Below, one piece after another: positions 1-10,427 of a DNA stretch of 64,000 nucleotides. This DNA is from DSSB01 sp046346845. GTDB lineage: Bacteria > UBA10199 > DSSB01. Both the position numbers and the translations under genes were made by a program. The number at the start of each line of letters is the position of its first letter. Within the stretch, counting starts at the first letter, position 1. Under the pieces are notes generated by a model that worked only from the letters and a program-made list of their open reading frames with translations, was not told where the DNA came from and did no database searches. The stretch is from contig JAXMHH010000001.1 in the NCBI GenBank assembly GCA_046346845.1, positions 496,001 to 560,000 of the forward strand, written 5' to 3'.

Positions 1-1
1 G

Positions 2-76
2 CGCCTTGGATCCTTCTCCAACGCAGGGTTCCGGGTAGAAACCGAAGAAGCCCGCGATAAGAAAGGCTTCGCCTAG
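2..76 (+). CDS. C-terminal fragment of an unidentified protein
   Basis: An open frame enters from the left edge and ends at TAG (74-76), giving 24 residues that end in EEARDKKGFA. The other two plus-strand frames close earlier, and a strong terminator starts two bases after this stop, so this is probably the tail of a real gene. Too little is present to name a family. It converges on the thioredoxin-fold gene that follows. Confidence 0.5.
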   Translation, partial: RLGSFSNAGFRVETEEARDKKGFA

Positions 77-77
77 C

Positions 78-117
78 GAGCCGCCCCAGGCGCGATAGCC
101 TGGGGCGGCTCTTTTTT
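78..117 (+). terminator. Rho-independent terminator
   Basis: A perfect 13-bp stem (gagccgccccagg at 78-90 with its complement at 99-111) has an 8-nt loop and is followed by seven T. It ends the truncated plus-strand gene entering from the left edge and lies between two convergent genes. Confidence 0.95.
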
Positions 118-124
118 TAGGAAC

Positions 125-1969
125 TCAAGAAACCGAGGAACTCCCTTTGGCAGCGAGTTTTTGCAATCGTCCGCGAATTTCCTCCGGCTGGAAGACCGGG
201 CTCGAACAGAGCCCCTGGCTGCAGAGGAAGGCCGCGCTCCGCTCCAATTGGGGGTATTGCACGTCTCCGTTGGGCATCGGACCCTCCCGGCGGTCCCACC
301 ATTCCGTCCTCAAGTACCCGGTCGGAATCCGCAGCGACTCACGGAATAGGGCCCCGGCTTGGGCATCGTCCTTCCGCCCAATGACCGTGATGTGGGTCGG
401 TACGCCCCGCGATTCCTCGTCCGCCAGCAAGATACCGGGATCCGTCAGGCGCCCAAGGGCGACCTCCGGGGCGGCCAGGTAGCGCATGGCCAGCTCCGCC
501 GCCCCTTGGTACTCGCCGCGGCCGGAGTAATGCTTGAGCAAGTTAAAAAATCGCGCCGCGGCGATGTTTTCATCCACGTCGGCGACGGCCGGCAAAGGCC
601 CCACCGCTCCGGAGCTAAGGTAGCCCGCCCCGCGAGGGTCCGCGAAATTGGCCCGGATAAAATCCGCGGCGCCTTCCGCGCAAGCCAACCAGTCCCGTTC
701 CCCGGTCGCCCCGTAGAGGGAGAGACAGGCCCGTCCCATCGCCAGGGTATCGCCCAAAAAGGGACCGTCCCCATCCGTCTCGCCGTGGCGGAAACCTCCC
801 GCCGGGGAACGCCCGTGGACCGCCAGCCAGCGGGCCGCCGCGAAGGGAGTTGAGGCCATCCGGCGATTTTTCAGGACCCATTCGGCCGCCCCCTTGGCCA
901 TACTCAGGGATACGAGATCCCCCGTCGCGCGATACACTTGCACGAGGCCCTCGATGGCCCAGCCGTTCTCGCGCGCATAGCGGTTTTTATCGACGCGGGG
1001 AATTCCCAAGGCGCGCCGCTCCGAATCTCCCCGCGCAAAGTACTCGGCGGCGTGTTCCCCCGGCACGACGTCCGCGTCCTGGCTCGTATAAAAGGCGCCC
1101 TCGGGACTGAGCAGAAATTTTTGCAGGTAGCCTTGGATGGCCCGGGCCACCCTGAGGTCCTCCGGATCGCCCCCTTGCGCATAGGCCAGCGAATACACTC
1201 TCAGGTAGTCGCGCTGGAAGGACATGATCTTCTCAAAGTGCGGATGGGTCCAATCCCGGCCATGCGAATACTGATAGACCCCGCCCCAGGCCGGATCCAG
1301 CAAGGCACGGGCGGCAAGCAAAGTCCGGCGCGCCCGGGCGGCCTCCGCGCTGTCCCCGGCCTGCGCGCGGCGCAAGGCGTATTCCAGGCTGTCGGCATCG
1401 ACGTACTTATGGCTGAGCTTGAGGCCCCCGAGCTCCGAGTCGAAGGCCTCGCGGTGCCTCCGCTCCAATTCGAGCCTCAACTCCGGCGGCAAAACCCCCG
1501 CCTTCACCAGGGTGGGCCGCGCCTCGGCCTCCGGGGATACCGATTTGGGATCTTCCGCCAGACGCCGCAACCAATTCGCCATCTCCTCGGGCGCGATGAA
1601 TCCGGCGCGCTTGGCCAATTCCCGGCCCTCGGCGTCAAACACGATGGTCGCCGGCCATCCGTAGTCGCGATAGCGATTGGCGAGGCCCGGCATCGCGTCC
1701 TGGTCGGCGCGAATCGGGATGAAGCGGCGTCGTATCCGATCCGCCACCTCTGGATGGGCATAGGTCTGAATCTCCATCACATGGCACCAGTGGCACCAAA
1801 CCGCCTCCAGATCCAAAAGCACCAGCTTGTGGTCGCGCCTCGCCTCCGCAAAGGCCGTCTCGGACCAAGGCCGCCAAGCCACCTTTCCGCCGCCCTCCCC
1901 CGCCCTCGCAGGACCGGTGAGGGAGAGCCACCCGACCAGAAGCAAAAAAATCGATCGAAAAAAACGCAT
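125..1969 (-). CDS. secreted thioredoxin-fold DUF255 (YyaL/Spata20-like) protein
   Basis: This 614-residue protein has an N-terminal signal peptide ending near ARA (about residues 1-23). A thioredoxin-like domain follows, with the CHWC motif near residue 59 in the family pattern WCHWCHVM. The remaining ~450 residues are the alpha/alpha-toroid region typical of DUF255/YyaL proteins. Family members are thiol-disulfide or sugar-isomerase-like proteins of uncertain activity. The start is fixed by an AGGAGG site that contains the stop codon of the small gene before it, so the two are translationally linked. It is the last gene of the MNIO/sigma-factor cluster, where a periplasmic thiol protein could keep the Cys-rich peptide reduced; that role is inference. 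Confidence 0.85.
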   Translation of the reverse strand: MRFFRSIFLLLVGWLSLTGPARAGEGGGKVAWRPWSETAFAEARRDHKLVLLDLEAVWCHWCHVMEIQTYAHPEVADRIRRRFIPIRADQDAMPGLANRYRDYGWPATIVFDAEGRELAKRAGFIAPEEMANWLRRLAEDPKSVSPEAEARPTLVKAGVLPPELRLELERRHREAFDSELGGLKLSHKYVDADSLEYALRRAQAGDSAEAARARRTLLAARALLDPAWGGVYQYSHGRDWTHPHFEKIMSFQRDYLRVYSLAYAQGGDPEDLRVARAIQGYLQKFLLSPEGAFYTSQDADVVPGEHAAEYFARGDSERRALGIPRVDKNRYARENGWAIEGLVQVYRATGDLVSLSMAKGAAEWVLKNRRMASTPFAAARWLAVHGRSPAGGFRHGETDGDGPFLGDTLAMGRACLSLYGATGERDWLACAEGAADFIRANFADPRGAGYLSSGAVGPLPAVADVDENIAAARFFNLLKHYSGRGEYQGAAELAMRYLAAPEVALGRLTDPGILLADEESRGVPTHITVIGRKDDAQAGALFRESLRIPTGYLRTEWWDRREGPMPNGDVQYPQLERSAAFLCSQGLCSSPVFQPEEIRGRLQKLAAKGSSSVS

Positions 1970-1978
1970 GGCAGCCTC

Positions 1979-2131
1979 CTAGATCCAGTAGTGGGAAGAG
2001 ATCCCTTCAAGTCCGGCCGCCCCTGACAGCAGGGTCCGCAGAAAATCCGCCAGGACACTTGCCTCCAAGAGCCACCGCAGGGCCGGAAAAAGCACCGTAA
2101 AAAACATCAATAAAATCAATAATCTTTGCAT
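1979..2131 (-). CDS. 50-residue small membrane or exported peptide
   Basis: A 50-codon gene starts at ATG 2131 behind a good CCGGAGGG ribosome site. Its N-terminal third is one hydrophobic stretch (LLILLMFFTVLFPALRWLL), which suggests a single membrane anchor or signal segment. The rest is short and mildly polar. Its TAG stop is embedded in the AGGAGG of the following DUF255 gene, which supports real translation. No family is recognised. It sits between the anti-sigma factor and the thioredoxin-fold gene, so it may belong to the same envelope or metal response. Confidence 0.6.
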   Translation of the reverse strand: MQRLLILLMFFTVLFPALRWLLEASVLADFLRTLLSGAAGLEGISSHYWI

Positions 2132-2199
2132 TTCACCCTCCGGAATCTGCGGGTGAATACGGGGAAGTCCGAGGTTTGGATGCGGGGAGAATAGAATGT

Positions 2200-2913
2200 T
2201 TAGATGGGATAAAGGGCGCCTTGGAACATCACGGGCCCGGTGGGCGAGCCGGTGGGCGAGCCGCCCTTGGGCTCGAGGCTGACGGCCAGGCCGGCCGCGG
2301 CGGCGAGGACCTTCAGCTTTTCTTCCGAGAGCGGCATCATCATGGTTCCGCTCATCGGCAGGACGCCCAAGGAAACGGGGGCCTGGTCTTTGCCGGGCAA
2401 CATCCACAGCTCGAAGGACATATCGGGCGGCATCGTTGGCGTATGCATGGCAGTGACCTTGAGCATTTTCTGATCGGACATCAGGCCCAGCATCCACACC
2501 GGCTGCTGTGGGGCCTTGGGATCCTGCAGCATCGCGATGTGGGACGGCATCGCCAATTCCGGGGCCTTGGGTCCAAAATTCAAGTAAACGATCAGCACCA
2601 AGGACAGGGCGCTGGCCAAGAGGGCCAAGGGTTTCCAGAGATTCAGGCCGGCCCAGAGGCCGCGGGGGGCAAAGCGCCGGCGCAGCTCGGGAAGCTCCTC
2701 GCAGAGGTTTTCCCAGACCCGGGGCGGCGGCTCGACCGGCTCTAGTTGGGAAACCACCGCATTGAACCGCCCCTCCCACTCGTCCACCGCGCCCTGCAGG
2801 TAGGGATACTCTCGCAGATAGCGCTCGAAGCGCCGCCGTGCCGAACCGGAAAGCAGGCCTAGGGCGTATTCGCCGGCAAGGATCTCGTATTGGTTGCGGT
2901 CGCGGAATTTCAT
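2200..2913 (-). CDS. RskA-like anti-sigma factor
   Basis: This 237-residue protein has an N-terminal cytoplasmic domain with the RskA-type pattern EILAGEYALGLLSG. One membrane segment follows at about residues 93-112 (PLALLASALSLVLIVYLNF). The periplasmic C-terminal domain resembles the anti-sigma-K C-domain (FELWMLPGKDQAPVSLGVL). There is no HxxxCxxC zinc motif, so it is not a ZAS-type anti-sigma factor. Its ATG overlaps the TGA of the sigma gene by four bases (ATGA), the usual sigma/anti-sigma coupling. It should hold the sigma factor at the membrane until an envelope signal arrives. Confidence 0.88.
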   Translation of the reverse strand: MKFRDRNQYEILAGEYALGLLSGSARRRFERYLREYPYLQGAVDEWEGRFNAVVSQLEPVEPPPRVWENLCEELPELRRRFAPRGLWAGLNLWKPLALLASALSLVLIVYLNFGPKAPELAMPSHIAMLQDPKAPQQPVWMLGLMSDQKMLKVTAMHTPTMPPDMSFELWMLPGKDQAPVSLGVLPMSGTMMMPLSEEKLKVLAAAAGLAVSLEPKGGSPTGSPTGPVMFQGALYPI

Positions 2914-3449
2914 CGTTCCAAGCACTTCCTTAGTTGATCCAGCCCCCTCCGGACCCAGGTCTTCACCGTACCCAGGGGCTTGACAAGGGCCTTGGCCAGC
3001 TCTTGGTGACTGAGCCCTTTCCAATAGGCCAAGGAGAGGCTCTCGCGCTGCTCGGCGCTCAATTCCCCGAGGCAACGCTGCAAGGCCGCTGCCTCCAGGC
3101 TTTGGGCGACCCGTTCCTGCGGTCCGGGACCCTCGTCGGGCAAGGCACGGATGGGATCCTCGGGGTCGAACAGGCTCTCCCGTTTCGCGCGCCGCAGGCG
3201 GTCGATGGCGGCATTGCGCACGATGCTGCCCATCCAGGTCAGCGGCGCCCCCTTGCCGGCTTGATAATCCGAGGCATGGCGCCAGATCTTCGCAAAGCCC
3301 TCCTGCAGGGCCTCTTCGGCCCACTCCCTCCGATGGAGAATACGCAGGGCGAGGGTGAACAGATGCGGCGAGGCGCTGCGATAGAGCTCGGCAAAGGCGC
3401 CGGGATCGCCCTGGACACAACGCGCGAGTTGTTCGGCGAGAGGGTGCAT
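2910..3449 (-). CDS. ECF RNA polymerase sigma factor (SigK/RpoE-like)
   Basis: This 179-residue ECF sigma factor has region 2 at about residues 20-95, with the core-binding and -10 recognition pattern GAPLTWMGSIVRNAAIDRLRR. Region 4 is at about 120-175, with the helix-turn-helix YWKGLSHQELAKALVKPLG. It lies 40 bp after the MNIO partner gene and overlaps the anti-sigma gene, so the MNIO genes and their probable regulator may be co-transcribed. ECF sigma factors occur near bufferin-type genes in other bacteria, where they respond to copper. Copper sensing here is inference. Confidence 0.92.
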   Translation of the reverse strand: MHPLAEQLARCVQGDPGAFAELYRSASPHLFTLALRILHRREWAEEALQEGFAKIWRHASDYQAGKGAPLTWMGSIVRNAAIDRLRRAKRESLFDPEDPIRALPDEGPGPQERVAQSLEAAALQRCLGELSAEQRESLSLAYWKGLSHQELAKALVKPLGTVKTWVRRGLDQLRKCLER

Positions 3450-3488
3450 TCTTTAGGAAACCGAGATTTAACCCGAAACAGGGCCCAT

Positions 3489-4199
3489 TCAAAGGAGGAT
3501 TTTTTTCACGCCCAGGTCGGCCAGCAAGGCCCTGCCCTCTTTCAGGTACTCCGCGTCGGGCTTGATCGCGTGGGCCTTCGCTACCGATTTCAGCAAGGCG
3601 TCCGGGGAGCAGGGACCGCGTTCCAGGCGCCGGACCAGGGCCACGACCAGGGAGTTCAATTCCATGAACTTGACCTCGAGGCTGTCCGGCTCACGCCACA
3701 GCAGGAGGTGGTATTCCCCTTGGGGAAGTTTCTTGGGGTCGCGGAACTCCTCGCTGATGAAATGCACCGGCCAACAATAGGTGGCCAGGACATGGGCGGG
3801 GTTGAGGCGCAATTTGCCTCGCTGCGCCTTACCCTGGTCTTCCGGGGCGAAGCGCATCGCGATCTCGAGGTATTCGTATTCCAACAACTCGCCCAGGTAG
3901 GGATATTTCTTTTGCAGGGGGTGCCGATGGGACTTGAGGTACTGGGAGAGCTCCCAGGCCAGTTCGCGCAGGATCTCGGATTTCGGGGGGGAGTTCTTCA
4001 AATAATCCCAAAGCAGGCGCCACCACTCCCGCTCGCTGAGCAGGGCGCGAGCCACCGGCGAGATGTTCTGCAGGGTCTGCATCAGCCGCTCGGTGACCAG
4101 TTCGCGGTAGACTTGATAGCGCCCCTTGGGCTTGAACTTTCCGTCGAAGCAGATCGCCGCCCAAAAGGCCTCGCTCTGGCGCAGGGTCTCAAGCTTCAT
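3489..4199 (-). CDS. bufC: DUF2063 partner protein of the MNIO enzyme (BufC/HvfC-like)
   Basis: This 236-residue protein starts at ATG 4199, overlapping the MNIO stop as ATGA. The sequence follows the DUF2063 family: an N-terminal helical bundle (LRQSEAFWAAICFDGKF) and a C-terminal domain with conserved aromatic and acidic positions, such as YLGELLEYEYLEIAM. In bufferin and HvfABC clusters this protein binds the precursor and presents it to the DUF692 enzyme. The gene order precursor-MNIO-DUF2063 is intact here. The longer open frame upstream is only out-of-frame overlap with the enzyme gene. Confidence 0.85.
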   Translation of the reverse strand: MKLETLRQSEAFWAAICFDGKFKPKGRYQVYRELVTERLMQTLQNISPVARALLSEREWWRLLWDYLKNSPPKSEILRELAWELSQYLKSHRHPLQKKYPYLGELLEYEYLEIAMRFAPEDQGKAQRGKLRLNPAHVLATYCWPVHFISEEFRDPKKLPQGEYHLLLWREPDSLEVKFMELNSLVVALVRRLERGPCSPDALLKSVAKAHAIKPDAEYLKEGRALLADLGVKKILL

Positions 4200-5089
4200 C
4201 TCCGCCCTCCCGCCGCCCGTTGGGCCGGGATCTCGGCCGATCCGCCCCCCTGCCCCCGCGCCTCCGCGAAGATGCGCCGGGCGGTCACGACCTCGGCGAG
4301 GCTTTCGTCCAGCGCGGGCAGATTGTGGTCGCGCTCGATGATCACCGCCTTGGGCTCGGCGCGTTCGGCCACGTAGCGCAAGAGCTCCCAAACCGGGTCG
4401 ATCACCGGGGCGCCGTGGGTGTCGAGCAAGAAATCCTCGTATTGGATGTGCCCCGCGACGTGCATGTGCAGGACGCGCTCGAAGGGAATGGCCTTGAGGT
4501 AGTCAAAAGGATCAAAGCGGTGGTTGATGGCATTGACGTAGATATTGTTGACGTCGAGCAGCAGCGAACAATCCGCGAGCTCGGCCACCTCCGCCAAAAA
4601 CTCCCACTCCGGCATCTCGTCTTTTCCGGCCGAGGCATAATACGAGACGTTCTCGATCGCGAAGGGCATCTCGAGGTAATCCTGCACCTGCCGGATGCGG
4701 GGCACCACGTGGCGCAGCGCCTCGCGGGACAACGGCAAGGGCAGCAGATCGTGGAATTGCGAGCCGAACACCGAGGAATAGCACAGGTGATCGCTCATCC
4801 AGAGGGCCTTGGCCTCCCGCAAGAAAACCTTCAAATCCTTGAGAAAGGTCCGGGAAATCGGATGCACGCTGCCCACCGACAGGCTCAGGCCGTGGATCGC
4901 GATGGGATAACGCTCCGCCAGCTCGCGGTATTGGCGATAGAGCTTGCCTCCGGTCTTCATGTAGTTCTCTGGGGCGAGCTCTAGGCAGTCCAGCTCGGCA
5001 GGCAGCCGGGCGACCAAGTCGTCGATGTTCTCCCGCCTCAGCCCCAAGCCGAAGCCCAGATTTTTTATTTTCGATGGAGGCTTAGCCAT
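4196..5089 (-). CDS. bufB: DUF692 multinuclear non-haem iron oxidase (MNIO, BufB/HvfB-like)
   Basis: This is a 297-residue TIM-barrel enzyme. MNIOs modify cysteines of ribosomal peptides to oxazolone/thioamide or thiooxazole groups that bind copper. Likely metal ligands are visible in order: LAPENY, IHGLSLSVG, SDHLCYS, AIENVSYY, LLLDVNNIYVN, HMHVAGH, DTHG and IIERDHN. ATG 5089 is chosen because an AGGAGG lies six bases before it; the 22-codon upstream extension has no site and no family similarity. The gene follows the repeat-bearing precursor across a leaky-looking terminator and overlaps the DUF2063 gene, so it is the maturation enzyme of this cluster. Confidence 0.93.
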   Translation of the reverse strand: MAKPPSKIKNLGFGLGLRRENIDDLVARLPAELDCLELAPENYMKTGGKLYRQYRELAERYPIAIHGLSLSVGSVHPISRTFLKDLKVFLREAKALWMSDHLCYSSVFGSQFHDLLPLPLSREALRHVVPRIRQVQDYLEMPFAIENVSYYASAGKDEMPEWEFLAEVAELADCSLLLDVNNIYVNAINHRFDPFDYLKAIPFERVLHMHVAGHIQYEDFLLDTHGAPVIDPVWELLRYVAERAEPKAVIIERDHNLPALDESLAEVVTARRIFAEARGQGGGSAEIPAQRAAGGRR

Positions 5090-5101
5090 GAATTCCTCCT
5101 G

Positions 5102-5143
5102 CCCGCCCATCCGCCTTGGGCGGCCTGGCCCAATCACCGGTGG
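5102..5143. repeat. REP-like fragment shared with 60580-60617
   Basis: The segment between precursor and MNIO contains cccgcc-atcc-cct-ggcgg-ctggccc-caccg in the same order and nearly the same spacing as 60580-60617. Here it forms a short hairpin (ccgcc ttg ggcgg). It may be a short interspersed palindromic element; two copies is weak evidence. Confidence 0.4.
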
Positions 5144-5162
5144 ATTTTTTCGCAACCTGTTA

Positions 5163-5196
5163 AATAAAAAGGCCGGCCGGAAAATCCCGGCCGACC
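5163..5196 (-). terminator. terminator/attenuator between precursor and MNIO genes
   Basis: On the minus strand a 10-bp stem (5187-5196 with 5171-5180, one mismatch) closes a 6-nt loop and is followed by a T-rich run (cctttttattt). It lies 26 bp after the precursor stop and before the enzyme gene. This is the expected place for partial termination that gives much more precursor than enzyme mRNA. Confidence 0.8.
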
Positions 5197-5221
5197 TCTT
5201 CAGAGTACTTCGCCGGCGGGA

Positions 5222-5716
5222 TTACTTGCCCGCGCCGCAGGAACCGGCGCCGCAGCTCTTGCTGGCATCGCCCTTCTTGGCGTCGGTCGCCTTCGTGTCC
5301 GTGGCCTTGGCGTCGGTCTTCTTATCGCCGGAGCAATGCTTGTCGCCACTGCACTTCTTATCACCGCTGCACTTCTTGTCTCCGGAGCACTTCTTGTCTC
5401 CGCTGCACTTCTTATCGCCACTGCATTTCTTGTCGCCGGAGCACTTCTTGTCCCCGCTGCAGTGTTTGTCGCCGTCCTTCTTGGGGGCCGGCGTCGCCGC
5501 GGGAGCGGCCTCGGTCTTCTTATCGGCGGCCGCCTCCGCTTTCTTTTCCTGGGATTCGGCTCGAGCCAGGCGATACCCCACCTCTAATTGGGCGGTTTGG
5601 AAAAACTTGGCCCCCGAAGCGGTGTTCGCGGTCACGGCGAGACCGGGACCGGTGAGCACCAGGCCGGCCAAGGCCGAACCGAGAATGAGTTTTTTGTTCT
5701 GAGACACCTTCGACAT
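5222..5716 (-). CDS. Cys-repeat RiPP precursor (bufferin/HvfA-like)
   Basis: This 164-residue secreted protein starts at ATG 5716, five bases after GGAGG; the ATG four codons upstream has no site. A signal peptide (KKLILGSALAGLVLTG...) is followed by LEVGYRLA, close to the L-x-x-GY-x-LA segment of HvfA-like precursors. An Ala/Lys/Glu linker leads to eight perfect six-residue repeats, CSGDK followed by K or H. The C-terminus is Thr/Asp/Ala/Lys-rich and adds two CGAG(S/K) motifs, for ten cysteines in all. It should be modified by the adjacent MNIO and bind copper or a similar thiophilic metal. A weak ECF-like promoter (GGCATCC, 16 nt, CGTA on the minus strand, 5785-5759) precedes it. Confidence 0.85.
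   Translation of the reverse strand: MSKVSQNKKLILGSALAGLVLTGPGLAVTANTASGAKFFQTAQLEVGYRLARAESQEKKAEAAADKKTEAAPAATPAPKKDGDKHCSGDKKCSGDKKCSGDKKCSGDKKCSGDKKCSGDKKCSGDKHCSGDKKTDAKATDTKATDAKKGDASKSCGAGSCGAGK
5318..5461. repeat. eight tandem 18-bp units encoding CSGDK(K/H)
   Basis: Cys codons recur exactly every 18 bp (complement of gca at 5333, 5351, 5369, 5387, 5405, 5423, 5441 and 5459). Synonymous changes separate the copies (GAC/GAT, several Ser and Gly codons) while the peptide unit stays the same. Only the residue before the first and last Cys of the block is His instead of Lys. Confidence 0.95.
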
Positions 5717-5870
5717 AGAGTCCTCCATGAGTGTTGTTGAAGAATTAGACCCTCTACCTACGTCCTACTTGGAGCTTTGGATGCCGGGAATTTAAGGAAG
5801 GTACGAAAAATTGTAAAGCGAAAGGTCCCCGCGGGGGCGGAACATTAAATCCCTTTAATTTTCAAGGGGA

Positions 5871-7253
<1,383 letters not shown>

Positions 7254-7254
7254 A

Positions 7255-9477
<2,223 letters not shown>

Positions 9478-9497
9478 GAATGTCTCTTCAAATCGCC

Positions 9498-10175
9498 TTA
9501 CAGCAGGCCGGCGAAAATCACCTTTCCGTCCTCGCAACCCAGCAGGGCCTCGCTCACGCGTTCCGGGTGGGGCATCAGGCCCACCACGTTGCGGCGGGCA
9601 TTGCAGACCCCCGCGATGTTGTTCAGGGAACCGTTGGGGTTGGCGGCCTCGCTGGCCTCGCCTTGGGGGTCGACGTAGCGGAACACCACCTGCCCCTCGC
9701 CCTCCAGGCGCTTCAGCCCTTCCGCGTCGATGAAGTAATTCCCCTCGCCGTGGGCGATGGGGATCTTGAGGACGCTCCCCTTCCCCGCCTTGCGGGTGAA
9801 GGGCGTCTGGTCGTTGTCGACGCGGACGCGGGTGTAGTCGCAGATGAACTTGAGCGAGCGGTTGCGGATCAAGGCCCCGGGCAACAGGCCCGCTTCGGTC
9901 AGGATTTGGAAGCCGTTGCAGATGCCCAGGACCGGCCGGCCCTCCCGGGCGTGGCGCTGTACCTCTTTCATGACGGGCGAGAACTTCGCGATAGCCCCGC
10001 AGCGCAGGTAATCGCCGTAGGAGAAGCCGCCGGGGATCAGGACCGCGTCGCAGCCCTTCAGGTCGGCCTCCTTGTGCCAGAGGGAGACGGCCTGAAAGCC
10101 CATGATCTCGCCCAACACATGGTAGAGGTCATGATCGCAGTTGCTGCCGGGAAATACGACGACGCCGACTTTCAT
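9498..10175 (-). CDS. purQ: FGAM synthase glutaminase subunit PurQ
   Basis: This 225-residue class I glutamine amidotransferase has nucleophile Cys in VLGICNGFQ and a late catalytic His/Glu pair in GLMPHPER. The N-terminus MKVGVVVFPGSNCD is typical of PurQ. It supplies ammonia to PurL. It begins three bases after purS and ends 20 bp before purL, so the three subunits are produced together. Confidence 0.97.
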   Translation of the reverse strand: MKVGVVVFPGSNCDHDLYHVLGEIMGFQAVSLWHKEADLKGCDAVLIPGGFSYGDYLRCGAIAKFSPVMKEVQRHAREGRPVLGICNGFQILTEAGLLPGALIRNRSLKFICDYTRVRVDNDQTPFTRKAGKGSVLKIPIAHGEGNYFIDAEGLKRLEGEGQVVFRYVDPQGEASEAANPNGSLNNIAGVCNARRNVVGLMPHPERVSEALLGCEDGKVIFAGLL

Positions 10176-10178
10176 CGC

Positions 10179-10418
10179 TCAGAGGATCTCCACTTCGAAG
10201 TTTTCGATGACGGTGTTCGCGAGCAGCTTGTCGGCCAACTGGGCCAGGCGCTCCTTGGCCTGCTTGGGATCGGCGGCGCCCAGGTCGATCTCGAAGGATT
10301 TGCCGACCCTCACGTCCTTCACCTCCTCGAAGCCCAGGGCATGGGCCGAATTGAGCACCGCCTTGCCCTGCGGGTCGAGGACGCCGTTCTTTAATTTTAC
10401 CGTGACTTTGGCTTTCAT
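10179..10418 (-). CDS. purS: FGAM synthase bridging subunit PurS
   Basis: This 79-residue protein has the PurS pattern: MKAKVTVKLKNGVLDPQGKA, the central VRVGKSFEIDL strand and a C-terminal helix ending NTVIENFEVEIL. PurS dimers join PurL and PurQ. The gene sits between purB (9-bp gap) and purQ (3-bp gap). Confidence 0.95.
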   Translation of the reverse strand: MKAKVTVKLKNGVLDPQGKAVLNSAHALGFEEVKDVRVGKSFEIDLGAADPKQAKERLAQLADKLLANTVIENFEVEIL

Positions 10419-10427
10419 AAGGGCTTC

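Noticed and set aside
1979..2779. Long frame on the minus strand overlapping the anti-sigma gene
   Set aside because: Most of it is a shifted reading of the well-supported anti-sigma gene; only the last 50 codons have their own start and ribosome site and are kept.
5027..5702. Plus-strand frame rich in CLSPLHFLSP repeats
   Set aside because: It is the antisense reading of the CSGDK array; it has no ribosome site and the sense gene has signal peptide, start site and operon context.
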